Below, piece after piece: positions 1 to 8,240 of a stretch of 45,099 nucleotides of DNA. The stretch comes from an uncultured Anaerolineae bacterium (GTDB lineage Bacteria > Chloroflexota > Anaerolineae > Anaerolineales > Villigracilaceae): assembly GCA_937120535.1 (NCBI GenBank), contig CAKZJX010000026.1, forward strand, positions 1-45,099. Reading direction: 5' to 3'. Position numbers and translations under genes: made by a program. The notes under the pieces are model-generated. The model was not told the DNA's origin. It saw only the letters and a list, made by a program, of their open reading frames with translations, and did no database searches. Position 1 is the stretch's first letter; the number at the start of each line of letters is the position of its first letter.

Positions 1-69
1 GTGTGGTTTTGTGTTTTGGCATAAACCAAACTTACACGATCACGCTCTCTTCGTCAACTATTCATGCAC

Positions 70-588
70 CAACGCCACAACAGACTATGACGTAAAGGAT
101 AAGAGTGTAAGGCGGCAAATTCGCAGTGTTACAAATCCTATGAGGGGCAACGTGTGGCTCGAGAATTTTCGGCTTTGTCAACGGCGAGCTCATCCCGCAT
201 CTCAAATCCAGCCGGGAAGTCGATCCCCAAGCAGCGCGGTAGTGTTCCCGGTTGATCGTTCTCGACGAATACATCACGAACCAAACTAGCAAGCAGCGCC
301 CGCAAACAGGGAGCGAGCACACAAGCAACCGATCTCCCGGCGTAGCGCCGTCCTTCAACGCGCCGAGATCGGGCGTCTTGGGAGCCCGCTAACGCTCCAT
401 TTCCCTCACGTCACCGAGTACAACTCCCGCCTCTTCCTGATTCCCAGGCATCTTTTCCGCCATGTCGCTTAGCCGCAGCGATTGGACTGTGTTCACATCG
501 CTTTGACCCTCTTGGCGCCCTTCTCGAGCAGGGCTTCCCCACCCAAAAGATAGCGCAGAAATCCCTCAAAGTTGATATACTTGTCCAC
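70..588 (-). pseudogene. Decayed IS transposase (DDE type)
   Basis: Relic of an insertion-sequence transposase read leftwards. A GTG at 586-588 behind a GGAGG-like site opens a 31-codon frame (493-588) reading VDKYINFEGFLRYLLGGEAL and on, which stops early. A second frame continues with RLSDMAEKMPG, and a third (about 100-358) holds VMYSSRTINREHYRA, which resembles the core of DDE transposases of IS4-like elements where a 'YSSRTIN' stretch precedes the middle catalytic region. The pieces sit in different frames in the correct order, so the gene carries several frameshifts and stops and cannot be functional. Family assignment is from memory of similar transposases and is moderate. The left part may continue beyond the window. 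Nothing else is recognisable in the first 590 bases. Confidence 0.5.
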
Positions 589-752
589 GGAAGCCTCCTA
601 TTGGGTATTTGATTGGAAGGTTACGCAATATAGCGGCTTCCATTTTGGCAATACTCTGTTCGGACTTTTGTCCGAAGGCCAGCCGCAACGCTGGACTTGT
701 TCAACCGGTACACTTAACTTATCGTCTCACCGCTCTCATACTTGGAGGTAGC

Positions 753-1007
753 ATGAGCGACATCATTGTCATGTATAGTGCAAGCTGGTGCCCCGACACA
801 CGTCGCGCACGCGCCTTTCTGGACGAGTATCACATCCCGTACCAGAACATCGATCTGGATGAACATCCCGAATACGTGGAATTCGTGAAGAGCGTCAACA
901 ACGGCAAACGCGTTATTCCGACCTTGGTCTTTCCCGATGGCACTATTTTGAGCGAGCCATCCAACCAGCAACTTGCAGAAAAACTAGGGATCGCCCTTGA
1001 GCCCTAA
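753..1007 (+). CDS. Glutaredoxin/mycoredoxin-like small redox protein
   Basis: An 84-residue thioredoxin-fold protein of glutaredoxin type, expected to act in the cytoplasm on disulfides or mixed thiols. After strand 1 (IIVMYSASW) comes the active site C13-P-D-T, a monothiol-like CxxT form. The cis-proline stretch VIPTLVFPDG and a final helix (NQQLAEKLGI) follow. Length matches stand-alone glutaredoxin-like proteins. The start was placed at this ATG, not at the upstream in-frame codon at 609, because GGAGG lies at 744-748 and the fold begins here. A decayed membrane-protein gene overlaps its last codons. With no second active-site cysteine it probably works by a monothiol mechanism with a low-molecular-weight thiol; the partner is unknown. 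Confidence 0.88.
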   Translation: MSDIIVMYSASWCPDTRRARAFLDEYHIPYQNIDLDEHPEYVEFVKSVNNGKRVIPTLVFPDGTILSEPSNQQLAEKLGIALEP

Positions 1008-1640
1008 CCGTTTGCTGAAGGACGTCTTTCCCTTCCACACCTTCCTGATAGCAGCATATCCTTCGCTAATCTTAGTGGAGAACATCCGCCTGGGAGAGTT
1101 CTCCCTGCTGCGCCGTCGAGTCCCGTTGGGGGCGTGGTCGGCGATCGGCGTGGGTGGGAGATGGCTGATTTGGCACCGCTCGCTCTCGTCAGCAAATTTA
1201 ACGTCTGGGCGGATCTGGTAGCTTTGGTGCTGGCGATCACGCCCGTAGTCCAGATCGCGATACCGACAGTGCGCAAAGCGTTCTGGAGAATCTGCCAATC
1301 GCCGAGCAACCTCCCGAGAGCCGTTCTGTCCCTGAGATTCGACCGGATGATGTTGATACCATCCTCAATGCTCATGGCCGGCCCGCTGTGATCGCCCGAT
1401 ACGACGACTACACAATAGCCGTGAATTCATCGAAGGGTTGCACCAACTCGGCTTTCACCTGACCAAATGCAGCCAGACCGATTACTCCCTGACGTTGCTC
1501 TCGCTGGCTTCATCCCTCAACTACTCTCGGCCGTCGCCCGAAGCGCGATCCGTCGCTTCCTCGAGGCGCGCGGCTGTCGGACAGTGGCATTTGCCGCCGG
1601 CTTCCGCGTGACCGAGCGGACCGACGCCGATGAATTACAA
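997..1640 (+). pseudogene. Decayed sulfatase/LTA-synthase-like membrane protein
   Basis: Fragments in all three plus frames line up in order with a membrane-anchored sulfatase-fold protein. A TTG at 997 opens RLLKDVFPFHTFLIAAYPSL, resembling the first membrane segment of these proteins, followed by a hydrophobic stretch (about 1165-1260, LVALVLAITPVVQIAI). Then come RPDDVDTILNAHGRPAV, where intact homologues have 'RPDVYYIILDAYAR' with the catalytic metal ligand, NSREFIEGLHQLGFHL and SLTLLSLASSLNY (the loop with the nucleophile Ser/Thr in intact relatives), and RRFLEARGCRTVAFAAGF. Frames change at about 1150, 1340, 1425 and 1540 and the whole C-terminal half is missing. The family call rests on recognised motif order. 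It was probably a surface-polymer phospho- or sulfo-transfer enzyme before decay. Confidence 0.6.
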
Positions 1641-1657
1641 TCCCCCTCCAAGTCGGC

Positions 1658-1980
1658 ATGAACTTCACGTCTTACGAATTTTTGCTCTTTTTCCTGATCG
1701 TCTTCTCCCTATACTGGCTGGCGCCTCAGCGGACGTTCCAAAACGGCATCCTGCCGGCCGGCTGGACCGCCAGCGTGATCTTGCCGGTAGGGCTATCGTT
1801 CTTCACGTTGAAGAAACTGGCCTATATCCTAGACGTGTCTCAAGGCGCGCTACGACCAACATATCATCTGCTGGAGTTTGCGCTTTTCGTCGCTTTTTTC
1901 CCCAAATCACGGCCGGCCCAATCGATCGGGCGCAAAAGCTTCTGCCACAATTCCAATCGGCGCGCCGCTGGCGGATGGAG
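1658..1980 (+). pseudogene. Decayed MBOAT O-acyltransferase (AlgI/DltB family)
   Basis: Opens with ATG and MNFTSYEFLLFFLIVFSLYW, the typical first membrane helix of AlgI-type O-acyltransferases, then after an internal deletion continues VILPVGLSFFTLKKLAYILDV, matching the conserved 'LPVGISFFTFQ' block. The next conserved piece, FFPQITAGPIDRAQKLLPQF, lies in another frame, showing a frameshift near 1895. The catalytic histidine region further along is absent; an intact MBOAT protein has roughly 450-500 residues, this relic about 105. Intact relatives transfer acyl groups to extracellular polysaccharides across the membrane. It lies between a decayed sulfatase-like gene and a decayed SGNH hydrolase end, a grouping that fits a lost cell-surface glycan modification locus. 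Confidence 0.68.
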
Positions 1981-2108
1981 ACTACGCTCACCTACCGACC
2001 ATCACCCCCTCCCATTTTGACGATCCCTTGCACCTGAACCCGGCAGGAGGAGCGATCTTCACCCGCCTGTTGGCTGACGACCTGAGGCGCTCCTTGGGCC
2101 GGCGCTAG
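1958..2108 (+). pseudogene. C-terminal remnant of an SGNH-like hydrolase
   Basis: A frame ending at TAG 2108 reads SHFDDPLHLNPAGGAIFTRLLADDL. The 'D-P-L-H-L-N-x-x-G' segment is the typical last block of SGNH/GDSL-like esterases, which supplies the catalytic Asp and His. Such proteins often stand next to MBOAT acyltransferases as their periplasmic partner (compare AlgJ/AlgX). No N-terminal part, nucleophile serine block or start codon is present, so it is a fragment fused by deletion to the MBOAT relic. Confidence 0.5.
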
Positions 2109-2111
2109 CTG

Positions 2112-3128
2112 CTATCGCGTCTGACGGCAGGGATCGGCGTTGAGGCGGATCGCAGGAGGTTGGCCAAAGGCCTCATAGACAGGAAGCCCATCCCATTCCG
2201 GTGGAAGGGGTAGACCGAGGGCATAAGCGGCTGTGGCAGCTGTGTCGATCACGTGAATTGGGGTGCGCAACGGCCCAGGGCGAACGCCTGGTCCCACTAT
2301 CACCCAGGGAATAGTGGTTTCGCCTGGCGAGTCGCCGCCGTGAGTGTAGCCGATTCCGCCGTGATCGGCCGTGACCAGGATCAAGGTGGTTGAGCGCCAT
2401 GGACTCTCGTCTAGAGCGCGCAGCATCTCGCCCAGCGCTCGGTCGGCGCGACGGAAAGCAGCCAATTGTGGAGCGCTCAGCCATCCCCACTCGTGACCGG
2501 CGCGATCGCCTTCATAGAAGTGAACCAGCATCAGGCCAAAACCCTTTTTGATCTCAGCCGCTGCCAGGACGCCTAGGGTAGAGTCCGATTCGCGGACGAC
2601 GAACGTCTCGGTGCTTTCCGGTTCGGTGAGGTGGCGCAATTTCTGCTTGCTCACCAGCATCACTGTGCGCAGGCCGGCTAGCCGTGCCAGGTCAAACAGG
2701 TCGGTGCCCATGGCATAGCCATTTTGGGGAACATACTCGTTCCAGTAGACGCCGTGTCGGGCCGGGCACATGCCGCTGACCATCGAGGCGTAGGCCGGCA
2801 GAGTGGTGCTGGGCAAGACAGTTTGCGCCCCGAGATGATAAGCGCCGACCTGCATCAAGCGCAGAACATTTTCCATCGGCGCCACATCAATCGCGTCGGG
2901 GCGCAATCCATCGAAGCTGACGATTAGGACGCGCTCCACCGGCGGGTGCAGCACCGGGGTAGGGGTAGGAGAAGCCGTCGGCAGAGGCAGGGGCGAGGGG
3001 GTTGGTTTTAGGGAAGGAGGAGGCGGCGGAGGAGAGGCAGAGAGCGAATCGGACAGAGATGACGACGCCACCGCCGGCGCGCAAGCGCTCAACGCAACGA
3101 ACACCAGGAGCAGGACGACCCGCTTCAC
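2112..3128 (-). CDS. Alkaline-phosphatase-superfamily phosphodiesterase lipoprotein
   Basis: A 338-residue secreted lipoprotein of the type I phosphodiesterase/nucleotide pyrophosphatase family (alkaline phosphatase superfamily). It starts with GTG and a short signal ending LSAC16, then a Pro/Ser/Thr-rich linker (about 20-62). The catalytic domain shows FDG with D73 as a metal ligand, the nucleophile threonine in PSTTLPAYASM (T108/T109), YEGDRAGHEWGW (Asp and His ligands) and TADHGG followed by HGG (Asp-His and His ligands), so the two-metal site looks complete. Substrate is unknown; family members cleave phosphodiester or pyrophosphate bonds of nucleotides or lipids outside the cytoplasm. 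It follows hutU by 25 bases in the same direction, with no obvious SD, so it may be co-transcribed with it. Confidence 0.88.
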   Translation of the reverse strand: MKRVVLLLVFVALSACAPAVASSSLSDSLSASPPPPPPSLKPTPSPLPLPTASPTPTPVLHPPVERVLIVSFDGLRPDAIDVAPMENVLRLMQVGAYHLGAQTVLPSTTLPAYASMVSGMCPARHGVYWNEYVPQNGYAMGTDLFDLARLAGLRTVMLVSKQKLRHLTEPESTETFVVRESDSTLGVLAAAEIKKGFGLMLVHFYEGDRAGHEWGWLSAPQLAAFRRADRALGEMLRALDESPWRSTTLILVTADHGGIGYTHGGDSPGETTIPWVIVGPGVRPGPLRTPIHVIDTAATAAYALGLPLPPEWDGLPVYEAFGQPPAIRLNADPCRQTR

Positions 3129-3153
3129 GGCTAGCCCTGACCGAAGACCAAGC

Positions 3154-4806
3154 TCATTTCAGCATCGGCATCTTGATGCCGTGTCGCTTGGCCGCTTCAA
3201 TGGCGATCTGATAGCCGGCATCGGCATGGCGGACGATGCCCAGGCCTGGATCGGTGGTCAGGACGCGCTCCAGGCGACGGGCGGCCTCAGGAGTGCCATC
3301 AGCCACGATCACTTGGCCAGCATGCTGCGAGTAGCCGATCCCCACTCCGCCGCCGTGATGGAAGGCCACCCAGGTCGCGCCTCCCACGGCGTTGAGCAGG
3401 GCGTTGAGGATCGGCCAGTCAGAGATGGCGTCGGAGCCATCTTGCATGGCTTCGGTCTCGCGATTGGGCGAGGCGACTGAGCCGGCGTCGAGATGGTCAC
3501 GACCGATGACGATCGGCGCTTTGAGCTCTCCCTTAGCGACCATTTCGTTGAACTTCAAGCCGGCCTTCACCCGCTCACCGTATCCCAACCAGCAGATTCG
3601 GGCGGGTAGGCCCTGGAAAGGAACCTTCTGGCGTGCCATAGTCAACCAACGGCGCAGATGATCATCTTCGGGAAAGAGGTCCATCACCGCCTGGTCGGTC
3701 TTGTAGATATCTTCGGGATCGCCGGAAAGGGCTACCCAGCGGAAGGGGCCCTTTCCCTCGCAGAACAAGGGACGGATGTAGGCCGGCACAAAGCCAGGAA
3801 ACTCAAAGGCATCGGTCACGCCATAGTTATAGGCCTGCTGGCGGATGTTATTGCCGTAGTCAAACACTTCGGCCCCGGCCCGTTGGAAGGCCAGCATGGC
3901 TTCCACATGTTTGGCCATGGATTCGAGCGCCATGCGCTTATAACGTTCGGGGTCGATCTTGCGCAGTTCATTCGCTGCGGCAACCGACAGGCCGGAGGGC
4001 ACGTACATCAAGGCATCGTGAGCTGAAGTTTGATCGGTCACCACATCGGGGATAACGTTGCGCAGGGCTAACTCGCTGTACACATCGGCGGCATTGCCGA
4101 TCAGGCCGATGGATTTAGGAACCTGCTGTTTGAGGGCTTCTTCCACCAGGGTCATCGCCTCCTCAAGATTATCCACCACGGTATCCACATAGCCGATGGC
4201 CCGCCGTCGTTCGGCGCGCTCGGCATCGACTTCAACGATCAAGCCTACGCCTTCGTTCATCGTGATCGCCAAGGGCTGGGCTCCGCCCATGCCACCCAGG
4301 CCGGCGGTGAGCACGAACTTCCCTTTGAGCGATCCCCACCCTTTGAGACGGGCCAGGGCGCCGAACGTCTCGTAGGTGCCCTGCAAGATGCCCTGCGTGC
4401 CGATGTATATCCAGCCGCCGGCCGTCATCTGGCCGTACATAATCAACCCCTTGCGAGCCAACTCGTCGAAATGCTCCCAGGTGGCCCAGTGAGGCACCAA
4501 ATTTGAGTTGGCGATCAGCACGCGCGGCGCGTCGGGATGAGTCCTGAAGATAGCCACCGGCTTGCCGGATTGCACCAACAGTGTCTCATCCTCCTCGAGA
4601 TTGCGAAGCGCTTCAAGGATGGCATCAAAACATTCCCAGTTACGTGCCGCCTGGCCGCGCCCACCATAGACCACCAGGTCTTCCGGCCGCTCGGCCACCT
4701 CTGAATCCAGGTTGTTTTGGATCATACGATAGGCAGCTTCGATCAACCAGTTTTTACAAGTCAGAGTCGTACCGCGGGGAGCACGAACAACACGAGGACC
4801 AGACAT
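3154..4806 (-). CDS. hutU: Urocanate hydratase
   Basis: Converts urocanate to 4-imidazolone-5-propionate, the second step of histidine breakdown, using tightly bound NAD+ as electrophile. The 550-residue length is the usual size. The dinucleotide-binding region carries [11 protein letters not shown], and the family signature [16 protein letters not shown] contains the conserved active-site-region cysteine. [20 protein letters not shown] follows, also highly conserved. The ATG has an AGGAGAG site just upstream (near 4810-4816). The other hut genes (hutH, hutI, hutG) are absent from the window, so the pathway must be completed elsewhere. The downstream phosphodiesterase lipoprotein is not an expected hut gene. 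Confidence 0.97.
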   Translation of the reverse strand: MSGPRVVRAPRGTTLTCKNWLIEAAYRMIQNNLDSEVAERPEDLVVYGGRGQAARNWECFDAILEALRNLEEDETLLVQSGKPVAIFRTHPDAPRVLIANSNLVPHWATWEHFDELARKGLIMYGQMTAGGWIYIGTQGILQGTYETFGALARLKGWGSLKGKFVLTAGLGGMGGAQPLAITMNEGVGLIVEVDAERAERRRAIGYVDTVVDNLEEAMTLVEEALKQQVPKSIGLIGNAADVYSELALRNVIPDVVTDQTSAHDALMYVPSGLSVAAANELRKIDPERYKRMALESMAKHVEAMLAFQRAGAEVFDYGNNIRQQAYNYGVTDAFEFPGFVPAYIRPLFCEGKGPFRWVALSGDPEDIYKTDQAVMDLFPEDDHLRRWLTMARQKVPFQGLPARICWLGYGERVKAGLKFNEMVAKGELKAPIVIGRDHLDAGSVASPNRETEAMQDGSDAISDWPILNALLNAVGGATWVAFHHGGGVGIGYSQHAGQVIVADGTPEAARRLERVLTTDPGLGIVRHADAGYQIAIEAAKRHGIKMPMLK

Positions 4807-5202
4807 AGCATCTCTCCTGTTTTGAGAAGGTTAGGAAAAATCGCGACGACGATCGCTCTCCATACCGCGCAACGTTGCCGGAGATAGGCAGATATCTCCA
4901 GCATGCCGGCCAAACCGCTCCACCAGCTAAGGGGAGCTTCCTCCTCTCCCCAAACGATCCCACACCCAGCAATCATACCCCGACAACCGTACACCGACAA
5001 CACCCCAAAGGCGTGTTCGACCGCCAGACGTTGGCAGACGATATCCGCAGTTACAAAAACCGCAAACAACTATTGACAAAGCTGAGATCATCCAAGGCGC
5101 CAACCGACGTTCGAGCATAACCTGCGCAACTCTGTGCAATCTGTGGCAACCTGTGACCTCGCATCACCAACATCCGACTTTATGGTAAAATCACCCTCGC
5201 TT
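4807..5202. other. Intergenic region between hutU and tRNA-Ser
   Basis: About 395 bases without a convincing gene. It must contain the leftward hutU promoter and the rightward tRNA promoter. A TAAAAT at 5186-5191, 11 bases before the tRNA-Ser, is the best -10 candidate, but no good -35 stands 17 bases ahead of it. No hairpin, repeat or small ORF with a ribosome site convinced me. Confidence 0.4.
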
Positions 5203-5287
5203 GGAGGGATGGCCGAGCGGTTGAAGGCGCCTGTCTTGAAAACAGGTTGGGTGCAAGCCCACGTGGGTTCGAATCCCACTCCCTCCG
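5203..5287 (+). tRNA. tRNA-Ser (UGA)
   Basis: An 85-base class II tRNA. The acceptor stem GGAGGGA pairs with TCCCTCC, with discriminator G5287. The anticodon stem CCTGT/ACAGG encloses the loop CTTGAAA (anticodon TGA), and a long variable arm precedes the T-arm with GTTCGAATC. The CCA end is not encoded. A second tRNA-Ser follows 61 bases later. Confidence 0.97.
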
Positions 5288-5348
5288 CACAATTGACGAT
5301 TTTGACGATTCGATTTACGATCAACAAAAATCCCTGTTCAAATCCCGT

Positions 5349-5440
5349 GGGGAGGTGCCAGAGTTGGCCGATTGGGCTCGCCTGCTAAGTGAGTGCTGGG
5401 GCTTAAACCTCAGCCGAGGGTTCGAATCCCTCCCTCCCCG
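5349..5440 (+). tRNA. tRNA-Ser (GCU)
   Basis: A 92-base class II tRNA. The acceptor GGGGAGG pairs with CCTCCCC, discriminator G5440. The anticodon stem CTCGC/GTGAG encloses the loop CTGCTAA (anticodon GCT). There is a long variable arm and a T-arm GAGGG-TTCGAAT-CCCTC. CCA is not encoded. It ends eight bases before a hairpin that probably terminates the tRNA transcript. Confidence 0.97.
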
Positions 5441-5447
5441 CTGCTCT

Positions 5448-5478
5448 CGACCCGCCTTCTGAGCGGGTCGTCTGTTTC
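5448..5478 (+). terminator. Hairpin terminator after the tRNA-Ser pair
   Basis: CGACCCGC (5448-5455) pairs perfectly with GCGGGTCG (5463-5470) around a seven-base loop and is followed by the T-rich stretch TCTGTTTCT. The T tract is interrupted, so efficiency is uncertain, but the position right after the tRNA supports it. Confidence 0.7.
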
Positions 5479-5551
5479 TATCGAGTAAAATAAAGACACA
5501 ACTCTAGTGCTCGAAGACCTTGGCCCTTCTCCCACCCGCCGATCATATGCC

Positions 5552-6316
5552 ATGCTGCTGACGATCGACCTCGGAAACACCAACCTGACCATCGGCCTCT
5601 ACCAAGGCGAAGAACTCCTGCACCATTGGCGGCTAGCCACCGACCACGCCCGCATGCCCGATGAATACGGCCTGCAATTCCTAGGACTACTCCAGCACAT
5701 CGGCAAAGGGCCGGCCGACGTGAGCGGCGTGTGTCTGGCTTCGGTCGTTCCCCCGCTCACCGGCCGGGTCATCCAAGCCTGCCGCCAATATCTACGCCAA
5801 GAGCCATTGGTAGTGGATGCCGGCATCAAGACCGGCATCAAAATCCGCTACGATGACCCGCGCGCCGTAGGCGCCGACCGCGTGGCCGATGCCGTAGCTG
5901 TCTACACCCTCTACGGCGGGCCGGCCTGCGTGGTCGACTTTGGCACCGCCACCACCTTCAACGCCATCACTGCCGAGGGCGAATACCTCGGCGGCGCCAT
6001 CACAGTCGGCATCTACCTGGCTGCCGAAGCCCTCTTCCAACGCGCCGCCAAACTCGCCCGCATCGACATCCAACGTCCCCCTTCGGTCATCGGTCGCAAC
6101 ACCGTCCACGCCATGCAATCCGGTCTGCTATTTGGCTACGTCTGCCTGGTCGAAGGCATGGTTGCCCGTTTCCGCAAAGAACTGGGCGAGGAGATGAAAG
6201 TGGTTGCCACTGGTGGCCTGGCCGAGATCATCGCCCGCGAGACCAACGTGATCGACATCCTCGCCCCCTGGCTCACCCTGGACGGCTTACGGATCCTCTG
6301 GGAACGCAACCGCTGA
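5552..6316 (+). CDS. coaX: Type III pantothenate kinase
   Basis: Phosphorylates pantothenate with ATP in the first step of CoA synthesis. The 254-residue length is usual for CoaX, which belongs to the ASKHA (acetate/sugar kinase-Hsp70-actin) fold. Visible motifs: DLGNTN at the N-terminus (phosphate 1), GADRVADAVAVY and VVDFGTATTFNAI with the conserved acidic residues, then EYLGGAITVGI. The start at ATG 5552 is chosen because the family begins with this strand (MLLTIDLGNT). There is no clear SD; an upstream in-frame ATG at 5507 adds 15 residues that do not resemble CoaX. A TAAAAT at about 5485-5490 could be its -10 element. The Cas4-like gene follows 118 bases downstream in the same direction. 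Confidence 0.96.
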   Translation: MLLTIDLGNTNLTIGLYQGEELLHHWRLATDHARMPDEYGLQFLGLLQHIGKGPADVSGVCLASVVPPLTGRVIQACRQYLRQEPLVVDAGIKTGIKIRYDDPRAVGADRVADAVAVYTLYGGPACVVDFGTATTFNAITAEGEYLGGAITVGIYLAAEALFQRAAKLARIDIQRPPSVIGRNTVHAMQSGLLFGYVCLVEGMVARFRKELGEEMKVVATGGLAEIIARETNVIDILAPWLTLDGLRILWERNR

Positions 6317-6434
6317 TCTCACCCCTCCTTCTTCTCCCCTGCCCAATCCCGCTTCGCTCCGCCTCCCATCGCCGCTTCCCACCTGAACCTCTCGCCTACT
6401 CCACCTCCCGATCCCATCCCTTTCCCCGCTCTTC

Positions 6435-6962
6435 ATGTCTCTCGTCCTCTCCCTCGCCCTGATCCTATTTCTCCTGGCGCTCTACCTGTTCTGGCAAGCG
6501 CGCCGCCAACGCCGAGCGGCCGGCCTGCCCGGCGGGCGCATCATTTACATCGACACCCATGCCCAAGGCGTCCGCCCGGAAAAACCGCTTATCGATCCTC
6601 GGCTTGGCCTGGTTGGCAAGCCCGACTACCTGATCGAACAAAACGGGATCATCATCCCGGTAGAGATCAAAACCGGCCGCACCCCATCAGAAAGCCCCTA
6701 CGACTCCCACATCTACCAACTAGCGGCCTACTGCCTATTGGTCGAGCGGGTATACGGCAGACGTCCTCCCTACGGCATCCTCTTCTATCTCTCGCGCTCC
6801 TACGCCATAGACTACACCCCGGCCCTCGAATCGGCCCTACTCGACCTGCTGGCCGACATGCGCCGCGACGACGTTCGCACCGACGTCCCCTGTTCCCACA
6901 ACGAACCAGCCCGCTGCCTCAAGTGTGGCTTCCGCTCCATCTGCGACCAAAAACTGGCCTAA
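6435..6962 (+). CDS. Membrane-anchored Cas4-like PD-(D/E)XK nuclease
   Basis: A 175-residue protein with a Cas4/RecB-type nuclease domain. Residues 2-20 form a hydrophobic helix followed by the basic stretch QARRQRR, predicting an N-terminal anchor with the nuclease in the cytoplasm. The active site is complete: D64 in GKPDYLIEQNG, E77-x-K79 in PVEIKTGR, and Q95...Y99 in the QLAAY helix. The C-terminus carries C161-x2-C164-x5-C170, the spacing of the Cas4 iron-sulfur cysteines. The N-terminal cysteine of classic Cas4 is absent and C153 may replace it. No cas genes or CRISPR repeats occur in the window, so a CRISPR adaptation role is not supported; DNA end processing is an inference. No SD is visible before the ATG and the preceding region is almost pure pyrimidine. 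Confidence 0.85.
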   Translation: MSLVLSLALILFLLALYLFWQARRQRRAAGLPGGRIIYIDTHAQGVRPEKPLIDPRLGLVGKPDYLIEQNGIIIPVEIKTGRTPSESPYDSHIYQLAAYCLLVERVYGRRPPYGILFYLSRSYAIDYTPALESALLDLLADMRRDDVRTDVPCSHNEPARCLKCGFRSICDQKLA

Positions 6963-7051
6963 AGAGCCGGAACACGGACCGCTCCCACAACGTCCTTAAG
7001 TAAATGCTTCCGATCTCCCCTTGCGATCGATGTTCGAGAAAGGAGAACATC

Positions 7052-8083
7052 ATGTTCCGCCTCTCCCGCCTTGGCCGTTTGCTCTTTAGTGCTCTTGCTT
7101 TAGCTCTGCTGATGCTTCCATCCTCCATCCCCTCTCAGGCTGCGCCGGCAGCCTCTGGTTCCTCCAATGTCCCCACGCCGCTCTTCCCCAACGGCACTCT
7201 CCCCATTCGGCGCATGATCTACATCTGGAGCGAAGTGGCCGGCGCCACCCGATACCAGCTTCAAGCCTATCGAGGGAGCAACCTCATCCTGGACAGAACC
7301 CTGGAGCCGGCGGTCTGCGTCTCCGGAACCTGCGCCTATCGCCACGACACCGACCTGACCAACGACAACTACACCTGGAAAATCCGGGCCGCCGTGGGCG
7401 GCGTGAACCATCCCTACAGCCCTTCCATGGCCTTCACCGTGGCGGCGCCGGCCCCATCTGGCTTCTACTCCCCCTTCACCGACAACGCCGATGGTTGGGT
7501 GATCCACAGGGGCATCTGGCAACTCGAGGCTTCCAACTACTTCACCACCGCCGGCGTACAAGGGCGCGTCTCCTCCGTTAGCCACATTGGAGAATATAGC
7601 ACCCTGACCTACGAAGTCCGCATGAAGCGCACGGGCTGCCGCGGCAACGCCAATGCCCTTGCCATCCGTGGCAATCCCGTCCTCGACTCAGTGGGCTGGT
7701 GGAAGACCGAATACACCTTCGACTACACCAACACCGGCTACTTCTCCGTCTGGAAAGACTACAACGGCACCTACACCGCCCTGCGCAACTGGACCTACAC
7801 CTCGGCCATCAATCGCGATGGCTGGAATGTCCTGAAAGTGAAAGCCAGTGGCAGCTCCCTCTACTTCTACATTAACAACATCCTGGTCTGGAGCGGCTCC
7901 GACTCGGCCTATCCGAGCGGTCGGGTGGGCATTGCCATGTATCGCGGTCCATCCTGCACCGGCGACAAACTCTGGGTGGACTACGCCAAGCTAGAGACCA
8001 CCGTCGGCGACCTGCCGCCTGCCGACCTGGTGATCCAGACCGATGAGCCCACCCCTGGTGGAACGCGTCACACTGCTCCATAA
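7052..8083 (+). CDS. Secreted protein with LamG-like beta-sandwich domain
   Basis: A 343-residue exported protein of unknown function. A signal peptide spans about residues 1-31 (basic start, hydrophobic core, cleavage near SQA-AP). Residues about 40-135 look like an Ig/fibronectin-type module (YIWSEVAGATRYQLQAYRGS, a pattern common in Chloroflexota surface proteins). From about 145 on, 'FYSPFTDNADGWVIHRGIWQLE' through 'LYFYINNILVWSGSDSAYPSGRVGIAMYRG' has the layout of a concanavalin-like jelly roll (LamG or DUF1080-type), which usually binds carbohydrates. Start at ATG 7052 with AAAGGAG seven bases ahead. The C-terminal part of the HtrA-like protein at 42292-43983 resembles the second domain, so the organism seems to reuse this module. 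Confidence 0.8.
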   Translation: MFRLSRLGRLLFSALALALLMLPSSIPSQAAPAASGSSNVPTPLFPNGTLPIRRMIYIWSEVAGATRYQLQAYRGSNLILDRTLEPAVCVSGTCAYRHDTDLTNDNYTWKIRAAVGGVNHPYSPSMAFTVAAPAPSGFYSPFTDNADGWVIHRGIWQLEASNYFTTAGVQGRVSSVSHIGEYSTLTYEVRMKRTGCRGNANALAIRGNPVLDSVGWWKTEYTFDYTNTGYFSVWKDYNGTYTALRNWTYTSAINRDGWNVLKVKASGSSLYFYINNILVWSGSDSAYPSGRVGIAMYRGPSCTGDKLWVDYAKLETTVGDLPPADLVIQTDEPTPGGTRHTAP

Positions 8084-8127
8084 AGCAACTCTCCTTCCCT
8101 AGAAGTGTTTCCCATACATGAACATTA

Positions 8128-8165
8128 CCCTCGGCCCGTCTGACCCAACTCCGACGGGCTGAGGG
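8128..8165. terminator. Strong hairpin after the secreted-protein gene
   Basis: CCCTCGGCCCGTC (8128-8140) pairs over 13 positions, one of them a G-T wobble, with GACGGGCTGAGGG (8153-8165). There is no T tract on the plus side, so it may act as a 3' mRNA stabiliser or a Rho-type/weak terminator. It separates the secreted-protein gene from acs. Confidence 0.55.
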
Positions 8166-8240
8166 TCAAAAACCTTGCCTTCCAACCACGTTTTTTGTAT
8201 ATTTCGAGGCAAACGTATCCTTTGCCAAAGGAGAGAGCCT

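Noticed and set aside
6435-6962. CRISPR-Cas locus suggested by the Cas4-like protein
   Set aside because: No direct-repeat array and no cas1/cas2 or effector gene was found in the window.
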